From Owenia fusiformis (taxonomy: Eukaryota > Annelida > Polychaeta > Sabellida > Oweniidae): a stretch of 64,000 nucleotides of DNA. Under the pieces are notes generated by a model that worked only from the letters and a program-made list of their open reading frames with translations, ran no database searches and had not been told where the DNA came from. The position numbers were made by a program, and so were the translations under genes. The stretch covers positions 12,374,842-12,438,841 of the forward strand of contig CAIIXF020000011.1 in assembly GCA_903813345.2 (NCBI GenBank). Reading direction: 5' to 3'. Shown one piece after another: positions 38,001 to 48,503 of this stretch; within the stretch, counting starts at the first letter, position 1; each line of letters begins with the position of its first letter.

Positions 38001-41000
38001 TCCTTTGGTGCAACAATCAATCAAAGTCTTTTCCTACTTATTGTTTATTATGCTCTACCATCGAAATGAATCCTTAATTTTACCGATCAAAATATGACAC
38101 AGGACAACGGATACTGTAAATGACAACGGTAAATGTGGGTCAAATGTGCTTTAAAATCGGGATGGGAACGGTAACATTTAATGATTGTAATGTAACGCTA
38201 GAAGCATTGGCTCTTTATGGTATGACTCCATTATAAACATATAAAATACATTTATAAACTATGGCTGTAATAGTTATGATTATGGTCCCCCATGGGTTAT
38301 GGTCTCCCCTTCTAAAGACCCTTCAGGAAAGAGGTCACCATATAAATCAATGGAGAGTAGGACCATAAATTGATAGGACCTCCTACCCTTTTACACCTGT
38401 TCCAAACTGCATTGGAGTACTCTAGTTTCGGTCTTTAGTACGAACGAAAAAATTCAAAAAGGCCTTAGTCAAGCTTTAATGTCCTGTTTAAGAACCCATG
38501 TTCTTTCTTTTGAACATGGATTCAAGCAATACTATCCCACATGATGTACTTAACTTGTTGAGATTCGATCAACTTAAGTTTTCCGAGAAAAAGAGAATTT
38601 TTTATCTTTTCCCATAGTGACATACATGATAGGGTTGTAATAATAATATACATGGTGGGCCAAAAAAAATTGCAACCTTTTTAGAAGGCAAAAAAAGTAT
38701 CATAACATTATAGTATTGACATGAAATTTTTTACAGAAACTTAAGGATAGGCATATTTTACCATTTAAATACTTAAGCTAATACTGACTTCAAGTTTTTT
38801 GTCAGATGTTTGAATATTAATTGCAAATTGTTCACTTGTCCGTCCGGGATATACCATTTTCCTTGAAAATCATTGCGTAAGTCAATTGCGGAAAGTTAAA
38901 CGTAGATCTCCAATTTCCGCATATGTTTATTAATACGACGGAGAGATGTTTTTATGTCCAGCGTACAATTGAGTTACGTGGACGTAAATGGAAATATTTA
39001 CGTTGGCTTTATGAATAAGGCTTCTGTACTGCCCGGCTGTAAAGAATATCTGGGAGCCCCGCTCCCGTTTCTTCTTCCTGTTTCTCCCGTTTGTGTTTCA
39101 GGGCACTACTAACACCCACGTCACATTTCCTACGGCCGCCGTGCGGTCTATCATTTCTGCGGTCAGTAGCTTTTCTATGCTCGCCGTAGAATTACTGCGC
39201 TCTCATACTTTTGCAGTAACATTTCCCACGGCAGCCGCACGGCGAATTTTAAATTTCTGTTGATAAATAATACTTATTTTCATTTTATTCACATCAAGAC
39301 AATTTATAAAAGTTATTCATAGTGCTAGGATGTAATATCAAATGAAAAGTGTTCGTGAAACATTGACAAATAATGATTTAATCTTGTTGAGCCAGTTGAT
39401 TTCTACAGGCACCGCAGAAATGAACAAATATTATAACTCCGAGTTATAATTTCTACGGCGACTCTGCGGCCTGTAAAAAACTGGATACGCCGAACGGAGA
39501 CCGCAAGGCGAGCGTAGTTTTCCCACGCTCGCCGTAGAAATACACTGATTTAATTGATCTGCGGTCGACGTACGGCCGGCGTAAGACAAATGTGACTGGG
39601 GTGTAGAGAATCATAATTTTTTCATTGTTGTTATTTGCACTCACCTCATCATACGTCTAGTTCCCATTGTCATTTCTCAATTTCAATTCAATTCTAATTG
39701 ACGATATGGAAGGCGGTATAGTGGCTATAGTGGGAGATGTGGTCTTTAACTTTAACGGATTTCAATACACATCCCCTTTTCAGGAATTGTTAATACAGTG
39801 TAGAAGAATATTTTGATATGTTTAAATCGAGAAAAACAAGATCCTCTTTTTAGAAAATGAGCCTAACATTTTTAAAAAGTGCGAAGGTGGGGGTCCTAAT
39901 TTTTCAGAGAGTTTGAATGATATTTTACTATCATGGGGACTTCACTTGAAAGAAAACATATTGTTTTAATAATAACCACTGTACTGATGGCCAGAAAGTG
40001 CCCATGGTGAAAAATATGACCGTCTAAAATCACTTGCCATACGACAAATGGACCTTTGGATTTTCATATAATATACCATCACAAGTTCACAGAATAAGCG
40101 ACGATAAGGTCCCGTGAAATGAAAAAGTGATTAAAGAGTAGATGCGATGGTTAAGTCCGTCATCTGTGACAACGGTAGCTGCCTTTACCGTTGTCAGGGT
40201 GTTCCGGTGTAGGTAGCAAGACAGTTTACCGGAGACAAATATACATGATTTCAGAATAAAGTGAATGTAGATAGTTTGTCGATATGCAACTCAAGAAAGG
40301 AAATAATGCAATAAATAATTGATGGTGAACTGACTTTTGGTAAAACAATAATATTTCTCACCTTGCTTCATTCGTTAAAAAGACAAGCCAAAGAGGCGAG
40401 AAACGTTAATGTTTTAAATTATAATTATTCAATACACCATGAAGAGAAAACATGTTTATTTTTGATTTACACAATTTTAAAATTGTTATGTCTCTTTAAA
40501 TTAACCCAACTCAATCAACCTTCATGAGAAATAATATGAAGAGAAAACCATGTGAACGATGATGCGCTATATAACGAACTTCAGTTTCTCTATTTTTCAA
40601 TGCATAGAAATGGCCATTTACCTTATGTTTCGGAGGGCATGAAACCGCAATTTCTTCAGCTTTCTGTCAAGTGCTCGCGTTGCATAAGCCAACGTAAATT
40701 GTGACATAATCTATGAGATAATTAAAACCCCACAAATAACTCAAATATTGCTCTACGACAACCTTGCGACACCCCCTTGGGGTGTCGTGGGTTTCACACG
40801 ATAGCTATTGTCTTTCTACGACAGGTGCACGACATGGTAGTTTGTCGTAGGTTTACGACAAATTTCTGGAAACGGAAATTTTTTACTTGTCTTGAAAACA
40901 CAATTGAAGTTACGATATCGTAAGTCTACGACATTTTTGGAAACGACCCCCTGTGCATATTTCTACTGCTGCAAGGCAATTAGACGATATTCCAGCAAAT

Positions 41001-44000
41001 TGCGATGCCGATAATGTCTTTAAAGCCTGACATGATAACTTACTGCAAATCTATCATAACTATCCAAACGATTTGATCACTTCTTGTGAGTTTTGAATTT
41101 TTGTTTGTTTGAAGATAAGACCAAAACTTGCGAAAATGGCTATCGTCGAATTCAATTTTTGTAATCACGACATCTCCATAGGGTGGTTCATAAAATAAGG
41201 TGCACTTTGATCTCATTTGAAAACTATACATTCAATCAATGTTAAATTTTCAGAGTTGATTATTTATGGATGTGGCAACATTTCTATGAGGTCTGATTAC
41301 AATAGCTTCTTGTTTGGTAAAATTATGGTTGCTATGGCAACCAAAATTAGGGTACCACGGGTCAGGTTGGATTTTTCATACATGCAGATTATTCGCATGT
41401 ATCGTTTAATGCTTCAAAGTATATACAACTTTATTTATAATATGCAAATATGATGACAGTTATTTCTAGTTGTGTTTTCAATGTTTCTAAAGTATCTGCT
41501 ATGTGCTATCACGATGTCATATGGTGCTTTGTGTATGGAATATCATTTTGATAGACAGACGCCAAATTAGCCACCTGGCCCAGAAAATCAGCCATTTGGC
41601 TCAAAATGGAAGGCCAACAAAAAAGAAGACAAAGATGATTGACCCACCCTCTTTATCTAAAACATATTTCTATCGCATTTTCAAGGTGTCATCAAGCTGT
41701 GGTGTGGGTGTAGAGACGGTTGCTATATTAACTCGAATGGACAACCCAATCGGCAATTACGTGGGACACTCTCTTGAAATCATAGATGCCATTGAAACAA
41801 TGCAAGGAAACGGACCTTCAGATCTCGTGGAGCTCGTGTGCACTCTAGGTATATTCAATTCTTCATTGTATTTAGGTTTATGTATTGTACAGGGTGGACC
41901 CAAGAAACCAATACCCAAGTTTAAAGAAGAATATCATATGATATATGTTGAACCATCCCATATATTATATATCATCTTAAAGATAAATCATTTCCTATTA
42001 TATTATTTAGCCCACCTGTATATACAGGGTGGGCCAAAACGCCACTTTTTCGTGACACTACAACTTTTTTATATTCCAACCTACATACCCCAAATGTTGC
42101 TGTTATACAGTATAGTGCCAGGGGTTCTTAGTAATAATATAATGCAACACGTCGTTCAACTTGGATTATATTTAATCTAAAACAGGAGTTCAGTGACGTG
42201 GCGCATTTGTTTTTTAAGGGTATCGCCTGAATGTAACTTTGATTCCCCGGATTATAAGATAATATTCTAAGTTATATATCATTTTAAAGCTGTTTCGATG
42301 GCGTTTTTAGATCAACTACACTCCGTTTACGATTCTTGCGCGTTCAAAATAGTTTTTTACCAAAACATCTGGCAAATATCCCCTGTTGACACGTTCCATT
42401 TTTAATTATTTTTTATTTAAACGCTCATAACTCAAACAATATATGACTATTATACTTATTTTTCGTCTTGATAAAGGTAGATGGAAGTTTTATTTCAAAG
42501 GATGAATTTTAGTAAGCGTCCCATATTGTGACGTCATAGAGTTTGAAAAATAGAATCTGTCGACAGCGACCTTTTTTGCTCATTTTTTGTTACCTTCAAC
42601 TTTTCAGGTGTACATTAAACAAAAAATACGAGATAAATTATTAATAAATCACACATGATTATTTTGCTCTTAAACTTTAGTTTATTAATAGATAGTTGAT
42701 TTTGTTTGCAAAAGTATGTGTTTTCTGTTGTATGTGGAAAAGTGGAGGACGAAAGGTTTTCAAAATTCATTAAAATAGGGCTAATTTACGCCATTCGCCT
42801 ATTTTCAAGCACAGTAACACGTATATTTATTTCACCTAAAATATCAATTGATTCGTGATTTATGATGCTCCTATCCCATTGTTAATACATATACAATATC
42901 AGAGTTATTCGCCTTAAATATTTGGAGATATAGATGCAAATGTGGAGGACGAAAGGATTTCCATATTTGTACTTTTTGCGACACGTCAGTTGAGTTGGTC
43001 CGCCACCCTATTTGATGATATATTTCCGTTTTAGTCGCCTTGCTGATATAGCAGTATCAATGAAATGTTAGCTAAGTTTTTTCAACAGGTCTTAATTGCC
43101 AGCTTTAGTTGAGCAATTTTCTAAATTGGGTGCCTTCATACAATCTCTTGAAGACCTTGTCATACCCTATACTCACTGCATCAGGGCTATTAGCTTGGCG
43201 ATCATAAGGCCGTATCTGTTCAGGAACATTTTGCAAATTTTGCTTATTTCTCATGGCACACCACATGTTTAAGTAAGACACTGGTGACATATTTTATTCA
43301 AGTAAAAGTGTATAATTCATGATCCATGGGTAGATCACAACCTCAAATTTCATTTGGTATGCAAATTATGATTTTGTATCAAAAATTAAAAAAAAGTTAT
43401 AGCATTTTGAAAAAAGTGGCGTTTTTTGGCCCACTCTGTATATATATTGGAATAGTGAGTGTTGGATTGTAAATAAGCTTCGATACGCATATCACGCATT
43501 TAATTTAATTAAGAAATTCATGGCTGTATAGAAGATGTAATATTGGACTCTCAGGTATGGTTCAATGTTCTCGTGGAGACTGTTTCATGTGTTAAAAAGT
43601 TAGATCTTGTATACGAGATAGAATTCTTTGGGTAAACTATATTTTGCCAGAAATCTTATTCCATATATGAATTCCTTGTAGGCGGACATCTTTTAAAAAA
43701 TGCTGGGAAGGTTTCAACACCAATGAAAGGATATCAACTTATTGAAGAAACCATCGCCAATGGTTCGGCCCTGGAGAAATTCCGCCTAATGATGCAAGCT
43801 CAGGAGGTCGATGAGACAACCGCTAATTCTTTATGCAAGAAAGATGTTGACTTTTTCAGTATCTTCAGACCGTCCAAGCTAAAAACCGATGTAAAAGCAG
43901 ACAGCGAAGGTAGTCCCATGATATACAAAAATGATTTCTCTAAAATAATTACAATAAATCAATATTAAGAATCTGAGGTCATTGGAAGACACTGCCACAA

Positions 44001-45561
44001 TTACGATATGGTGGTTTAAGTTGTGTAACGGATAACAGCTTAAATTCCTATTATTTTTATGAACAGTTCCTTAGACGTGTCGTAAAAAGGTGGCGCATTT
44101 GTTTTTTAAGGGTATCGCGTGAATGTAACTTTGATTCCCCGGATTATCAGATAATATTCTAATTAAAGTTATATATCATTTTAAAGCTGTTTCGATGAAG
44201 ATTTTAGATCAACTACACTCCGTTCACATTTTTTGCGCGTTCGTTTTTAAAAAAGAGTTTTTTACCAAAACATCTGGCAAATATCCCATGTTGACACGTT
44301 ACATTTTGAATTATTTTTCGTCTTTAAACGCTCATAACTCAAACAATATATGACTATTATACTTATTTTTCGTCTTGATAAAGGTGGACGGAAGTTTTAT
44401 TTCAAAGGATGAATTTTAGTAAGCGTCCCATATTGTGACGTCATAGAGTCTGAAAAATAGAATCTGTTGACAGCGACCTTTTTTGCTCATTTTTTGGTAC
44501 CTTCAACTTTTCAGGTGGACATAAAACAAAAAATACGAGATCAATTTTTAATAAATCATACATGATTATTTTGCTCCTAAACTCTAGTTTATTAATAAAT
44601 AGTTGATTTTGTTCACAAAAGTATGTGTTTTGTGTTGTATGTGGAAAAGTGGAGGACGAAAGGTTTTCAAAATTCATTAAAATAGGGCTAATTTACGCCA
44701 TTCGCCTATTTTCAAGCACAGCAACACGTATATTTATTTCACCTAAAATATCAATTGATTCGTGTTTTATGATGCTCCTAACCCATTGTTAATACATATA
44801 CAATATCAGATTTATTCGCCTTAAATATTTTGAGATATAGAGGCAAATGTGGAGGACGAAAGGATTTCCATAAGTGCTCATTTTTCTCAAAAACGTCACA
44901 TTCTATCATGTTAAAAGCGAGGATCCTCTGGATTACGCCACAAAATGTGTAACAATGCGTGCGCGAGCTTTTTGCGACACGTCTTAACAATTATATAACG
45001 TATGTGGTTGGAATGATCCGTTGCACTCCACCATTGATTTTCCCTCGTATGTATTATGCACTTTTTCAGGATATATTAGTTCAGTTGATGCGTTTGCTTT
45101 AGCAAATGTGATCAACTCTCTTGGCGCCGGACGTGCAAAGGCGGGGGACCAAATCAACCACAGTGTTGGGCTCCATTTGAGAAAACACATTGGGGAACGC
45201 GTAGAGAAAGGTGTGTCAATGATGATTATTATCTAAAAAAAGAGAAATCAAAACATCATTAGAGGTGTATCGCAAACCATTGAACCCCAGTTTTTTCCAG
45301 CGTTTATTAAAATATTTCGTGATTGTTTTGTTTCTAAAATATGATAATAATTTTTCAGGTGAAGTTTGGTTGACAGTTCATCACGAGTCTCCTCTTAGTG
45401 GCGACCATTTGAAAACAATTAGAAATACTCTTGAGCTGCAAGACAAAGAGCTGCCTGCCGGTTGTGCAAGTCGTATAATTGATATCATTACTAATGAGAC
45501 TATCCAAGGCAAAAGAGACACACCCAGGGCTAATGATATGCAGAACGGTTCCTGTGATTAA
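31829..45561 (+). CDS. TYMP: Thymidine phosphorylase copy 1, lacking 5' exons (partial or pseudogene)
   Basis: Exons 31829-32098, 41686-41848, 43682-43909, 45070-45210 and 45359-45561 join in frame to 334 codons plus TAA. They match the middle and C-terminal parts of thymidine phosphorylase (pyrimidine-nucleoside phosphorylase family: thymidine + phosphate to thymine + deoxyribose-1-phosphate). The substrate-site residues R (YAIRDVT), S and K (SSSIVSKK) are present. The exons that in copy 2 carry KHxTGGVGDK and SGRG are not seen in the 8.8 kb upstream, and no start codon exon was found, so the phosphate site is missing. The 9.6 kb first intron is filled with transposons. AATAAA lies 80 bp past the stop. 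Either a truncated duplicate or one using an unseen 5' end. Confidence 0.85.
32125..32265. repeat. Dispersed repeat, copy b
   Basis: Lies just past the first TYMP copy 1 exon. It starts at a G-rich run (32171-32180) and shares GGCCCAAAATCACATGAGAA, ATGATTTTGAAATAATTTTT and GGCC words with 29360-29530. Confidence 0.65.
32567..33680. mobile_element. 1.1-kb element with about 65-bp inverted ends
   Basis: Left end CTGGTGATC, CTCGATTACGCTGG, AAAATGTCGGAACGTCGAAG matches the reverse complement of 33610-33680 with a few gaps. Inside, 32690-32785 and 32825-32915 form a second nested hairpin. No transposase seen; the 64-codon ORF at 33188 lacks any motif. Non-autonomous, family unassigned. Confidence 0.7.
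32690..32915. repeat. Long near-perfect hairpin
   Basis: The core arms 32749-32785 and 32825-32862 are complementary without visible mismatch (CGTCGATTTAATTCC, CTTAAGTTACATAAACGGT), with a 39-bp loop. Weaker pairing extends outward through GTACGTTTGCGAA and TTCGCAAATATGTAC. RNA from it would fold into a stem of about 90 bp. Confidence 0.8.
35639..35786. repeat. Short inverted-repeat hairpin
   Basis: TTAATATTTGAAACACAAC at 35640 pairs with GTTGTGTTTCAAATATTAA at 35764, and ATTCGAACTT pairs with AAGTTCGAAT further in. A compact hairpin of about 145 bp within the foldback element, just left of the 883-bp insertion. Confidence 0.75.
35801..36683 (-). mobile_element. GACGTGTCGC element, copy A
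   Basis: 883 bp bounded by inverted ends GACGTGTCGCAAAAAG and CTTTTTGCGACACGTC. TCT flanks both sides (35798-35800; 36684-36686). The internal sequence matches copies B and C but in reverse orientation. No ORF of transposase size. Non-autonomous; 3-bp target sites differ between copies (TCT, AGT, TTA), so insertion is not restricted to TWA. Confidence 0.88.
37002..38640. other. Intron stretch of TYMP copy 1 with no recognised gene
   Basis: ORFs at 37369-37566 and 37873-38097 show no motif. 37695-37800 is a G/C-rich repeat-like patch (GGGTTCGCA words on one side, CGAACCC on the other). Nothing else seen. Confidence 0.5.
39110..39605. mobile_element. 500-bp MITE, copy 1 (ACACCCC ends)
   Basis: Ends TAACACCCACGTCACATTT and AAATGTGACTGGGGTGTA are inverted. 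The interior is rich in CTACGGC/GCCGTAG words and contains TATAACTCCGAGTTATA. It matches 47583-48084 along its length, about nine bases in ten. The many CG-containing words make it stand out from the AT-rich intron. Confidence 0.88.
41686..41848 (+). CDS. TYMP: TYMP copy 1 exon
   Basis: 163 nt, acceptor TTTTCAAG, donor CTCTAG/GTATAT, phase 0 to 1. Encodes [21 protein letters not shown], then [13 protein letters not shown] and LVCTLG. 13 differences from 60906-61068. Confidence 0.92.
42021..43443. mobile_element. Mariner-like MITE, with copy B nested
   Basis: TATACAGGGTGGGCCAAAAC and GCCACTTTTT at the left mirror AAAAAGTGGC, GTTTTTTGGCCCACTCTGTA at the right, with TATA on the outside as for TA-targeting Tc1/mariner elements. 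Without the nested insertion it is about 630 bp and too short for a transposase. Similar single ends occur at 38652 (GGTGGGCCAAAAAAAATTG) and 41889 (TACAGGGTGGACCCAAG). Confidence 0.65.
42195..42987 (+). mobile_element. GACGTGTCGC element, copy B (left end deleted)
   Basis: 793 bp; about a dozen bases are missing from the left terminal repeat (GACGTG runs straight into GCGCATTTG), while the right end is CTTTTTGCGACACGTC. AGT flanks both sides (42192-42194; 42988-42990). It sits inside the mariner-like element 42021-43443. Confidence 0.85.
43682..43909 (+). CDS. TYMP: TYMP copy 1 exon
   Basis: 228 nt, acceptor CTTGTAG, donor GCGAAG/GTAGTC, phase 1 to 1. Encodes [10 protein letters not shown] through [12 protein letters not shown]. 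Only 8 differences from 61180-61407, five of them in the last 12 bases. Confidence 0.92.
44074..44983 (+). mobile_element. GACGTGTCGC element, copy C
   Basis: 910 bp with inverted ends GACGTGTCGTAAAAAG and CTTTTTGCGACACGTC. TTA flanks both sides (44071-44073; 44984-44986). Longest copy. It lies in the intron between TYMP copy 1 exons 43682-43909 and 45070-45210, only about 85 bp from the latter. Confidence 0.9.
45070..45210 (+). CDS. TYMP: TYMP copy 1 exon
   Basis: 141 nt, acceptor CTTTTTCAG, donor GAGAAAG/GTGTGT. Encodes [20 protein letters not shown], then [15 protein letters not shown]. The GAGR..AGD..N..VGL pattern is typical of the C-terminal domain. 16 differences from 61678-61818. Confidence 0.92.
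45359..45561 (+). CDS. TYMP: TYMP copy 1 last exon
   Basis: 203 nt, acceptor ATTTTTCAG, ending at TAA 45559-45561. Encodes [20 protein letters not shown] through [13 protein letters not shown] and a unique C-terminal tail not shared with copy 2. About 82 percent identical to copy 2 over the shared part. Confidence 0.9.
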
Positions 45562-45640
45562 CAATATAGTAACCTACATGTACATTACACGTAATCGCAG
45601 ACCTTAAAACAGGAATCATCCGTGATTTCTAACGTAAAGT

Positions 45641-45646
45641 AATAAA
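45641..45646 (+). promoter_or_regulatory. Polyadenylation signal of TYMP copy 1
   Basis: AATAAA 80 bp after the TAA stop, in a position typical for a short 3' untranslated region. No clear downstream GT-rich element checked. Confidence 0.5.
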
Positions 45647-45818
45647 AGCATCTTGCGATAAAAAGGCTGCTGTTTGATAACATCACTCTATTTTGATTAT
45701 ATGAGGGTCCATAATTACAATCTCTTCATTGTACGTGTGTGCATCATAAATAAAACTACTTGTGTAGGAAATGGAAATCCATTTTTTATGTCCCGACCAC
45801 ATATTGAGGGGCCATATT

Positions 45819-45849
45819 GTCTGTCTGTCTGTCCGTCCGTCTGTCCGTC
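45819..45849. repeat. (GTCT/GTCC)n microsatellite
   Basis: GTCTGTCTGTCTGTCCGTCC continued by GTCTGTCCGTC, just after TTGAGGGGCCATATT. Short tetranucleotide repeat 3' of TYMP copy 1. Confidence 0.85.
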
Positions 45850-47224
45850 GACAGTTTTCTCAAGCACCGCTACCGTAGCCTACGGGTATCCCCTTCAAAT
45901 TTTGAGGTATAACTTATGAGTATATACAGATCCGGCAGAAAAAATTTCGACTCGATACCTACTCCCTGTCGGCTATTTTGAAGTCAAATGTTAAATTCCT
46001 CGTCTGCGAACTTTAACAAAAATGGCTTCAGAGTTACTTTTATAACATCTTCTTTATCTCTCTTCATTTTAATAGTCTTATAAGGTTTTAGACATGTTGG
46101 CTCAGTCATGGCAGTCATTTTAAATGTCTTTAAAGGCCCACAATACTTAATTTAGAAGAAAAAAATCATTGAAATATATTACTTAAACACTCGCTCAAAT
46201 ATGACACAAAGTTTGATTTGCTTTAATATTGAACCAAGAAAAAAAAACTCGCATAGAAAAAAAATCATTTGAAGTTCAGAGATCATTATACGTGCATGTA
46301 CGTACATGTTAAACAAAGTGCATGTTTTAAATTACTGTACGTTGCGACACTTCTATAAAAAGTAATGTATGATGTAATATAAACAACTTTTCCATCTTTC
46401 AATGACATTGATAAAAACTTGATATATTAAGCTTAACAGATCTTTACTTTTTGTCTATGTGTTTCAGGCAAATTGTTATAGTGGGATCAATTTCAATTTT
46501 TCAAGTAAGATTCTTAGTATGATAAACGTCAACTAATTAGGGTTTGGGTGTTTTGGGTAAATGTTGAGGCGTCTCTGTAAAGTCTAGTCTTGTCTACCCG
46601 TTTCCGGCTTATGGTTTAACATAATGAGGATCGACTGCCGTTGTGCAACATCGAAATTCTGTCCCATGTATGGAAATGTAGTGATTCAAAATTTGAATTT
46701 TTTTCTCAAGATCCAGAGGGTGAATTTTCTCAAATATTTTTATAAATACATTTGTTGTTCTATAGAAATGTTCCCTATTTTTTTTAAAGAAAATATCTGT
46801 ATTGTGGGATTTTTTTGAAACATAAAAAAAATTCCCATTGAGAGCAATCTTTCATTTTTAGAGATAACTAAACGGCCAATTATCTTTCTAATTTTCACAT
46901 ATTTTGTTATACATCAGTATATCTTTTACCAAGATTTTTTTCAAGAAAAGCTGAATGGTAGAAAAAAGTGATACACTGTGTCGCGTATTTTAGATTGGGC
47001 AAGAAACGTTGTATTGTGCGAAACCTCTCAAATGTATTAGGGTTACGTATGGACGTCTTCTGACTGACTACCATATCTCTTGGCTTTGCCGAGTTGGTTC
47101 TCTTAGACCTCTTGGGTTATGGTACATTTGTTTAGCATCCTAATCTGCAATTTCACGCGTCTTACATAAAAAGTTATAAAATATATAAAATCGATGGAAT
47201 ATTACCAATATAGGACTTATTATA
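45850..47224. other. Gap between TYMP copies, no gene recognised
   Basis: AT-rich, no splice-bounded ORF, no inverted-end element identified. Holds homopolymer runs only. Confidence 0.5.
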
Positions 47225-47539
47225 ATGAAAATGGTACTTGAAATAAGTGTAACATGCCCTCTAAATGAAAAGTTATCTTCATTTGATCAATCTTTAACAA
47301 CCAGTACATTCGATATAAAGAGAGTTGAAGTGACCTCGGCCATCGATATTAAAAACATTGACTGTTTACGAGAGCCCAGTCACAGTGACAATGATATTGT
47401 GCTTATGCCAAACTACACATTTCGGATAAATGAATACTATTTGATTGTTGTAGAATTTAAAATCTATGTTGATCCCAATGTGCCCTACACCTTGTCTTAT
47501 GAAGAGGTAATTGACAAACGTTTCCATCAAACCGACTGA
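47225..47539 (+). CDS. Isolated 104-codon ORF, unknown
   Basis: ATG at 47225 opens a 104-residue ORF starting MKMVLEISVTCPLNEKLSSF and holding DIVLMPNYTFRINEYYLIVV. Its composition (few low-complexity runs, regular hydrophobic spacing) is more protein-like than most ORFs here. No family recognised, no obvious splice borders, and it ends just before the MITE at 47583. It could be a transposon remnant. Confidence 0.2.
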   Translation: MKMVLEISVTCPLNEKLSSFDQSLTTSTFDIKRVEVTSAIDIKNIDCLREPSHSDNDIVLMPNYTFRINEYYLIVVEFKIYVDPNVPYTLSYEEVIDKRFHQTD

Positions 47540-47582
47540 GCAAAATCCATCTTGCCTTGTGTCGATCTATGAGATCAGGGTA

Positions 47583-48084
47583 CTAACACCCCTGTCACAT
47601 TTCCTACGGCGACCTTGCGGTCTATCATTTCTGCGGCCAGTAACATTTCTACGCTCGCCGTGGAATTTCTGCGCTCTCATACTTTTGCAGTCACATTTCC
47701 CACGGCAACCGCACGATGAGTTTTAAATTTCGATCTGTTGATAAATAATACTTTTTTTTCATTTTATCTACATCAGGACAATTTATAAATGTTATTCACA
47801 GTGCTAGGATGTAATATCAAATGAAAAGTGATCGTGAAACATTGACAAATAATGATTCAATCTTGTTGAGCCAGTTGATTTCTACGGGGACCTCAGAAAT
47901 GAACAAATATTATAACTCCGAGTTATAATTTCTACGGCGACCCTGCGGCCTATAAAAAACTGGATACGCCGCACGGAGGCCGCAAGGCGAGCGTAGTTTT
48001 CCTACGCTCGCCGCAGAAATACACTGATTTAATTGATCTGCGGTCGACTTACGGCCGCCGTGCGACAAATGTGACTGGGGTGTA
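47583..48084. mobile_element. 500-bp MITE, copy 2 (ACACCCC ends)
   Basis: Second copy of the 39110-39605 element in the same orientation, in the gap between the two TYMP copies. Both copies are preceded by TACTA, so the true end may lie a few bases further left. No target duplication could be fixed. Confidence 0.88.
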
Positions 48085-48379
48085 AAAGTGCATGTACTCA
48101 AGCATCGTATCGGTCTGCATTCTTATTTACATCAGGTCAGGCAGCCAACAAATAATTAATGTCGTAAAATAAAACAAGATAACTTGAAAAATAAGACTCA
48201 GTATCCAAACCAATAAGAGCAACAACACCAAAAAGATAAGCTGAAGTAAAACCAAATATAAGCGTATCAATATGCAAAGATACTAGAAACTAAGCACTGA
48301 AAAAGAAGGACAATAAGGAAGAAAATTTGCTCATATTCTTGTTGACAAATCTGCATTGCTGAGCTCTAGATCTGATACA

Positions 48380-48503
48380 ATGTCTGCACGCACTCCTGCA
48401 GATCTTATTGCTAAAGTACGAGACAAGATCCCATTAACTCAAGATGAAGTTGAGGGATTTGTGGATGCTGTAACAAAAAATGAAATTGAACAAGCACAGA
48501 TTG
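48380..48503 (+). CDS. TYMP: TYMP copy 2 exon 1
   Basis: 124 nt from ATG to donor CAGATTG/GTAAGT. Encodes [20 protein letters not shown], then [20 protein letters not shown], matching the N-terminal helices and the AQIGA.LMA motif completed by exon 2 at 59351. It lies 2.8 kb after the end of copy 1. Confidence 0.9.

Larger units (their letters stand above)
33678..40953. mobile_element. Large inverted-end element or pair of facing elements
   Basis: CAGGGGGTCGTTTCCAAAAA, then TGTCG and TTACGATATCGTAA (from 33678) are mirrored by TTACGATATCGTAA ... TTTTTGGAAACGACCCCCTG ending at 40953. Both ends continue inward with repeated TACGAC/GTCGTA words (33700-33850; 40770-40870), like subterminal binding sites. 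The CAGGG start is reminiscent of hAT ends, but the 8 bp outside each end do not match, so it may be two copies of one family facing each other. No transposase ORF seen. It fills most of TYMP copy 1 intron 1 and contains other elements. Confidence 0.5.

Noticed and set aside
38652-38700. Another mariner-like element starting GGTGGGCCAAAA
   Set aside because: Only one end is visible; no matching inverted end found within a plausible distance.
41503-42180. Long 225-codon ORF as a separate gene
   Set aside because: Its middle is TYMP copy 1 exon 41686-41848; the rest is intron read-through and the edge of a mariner-like element.
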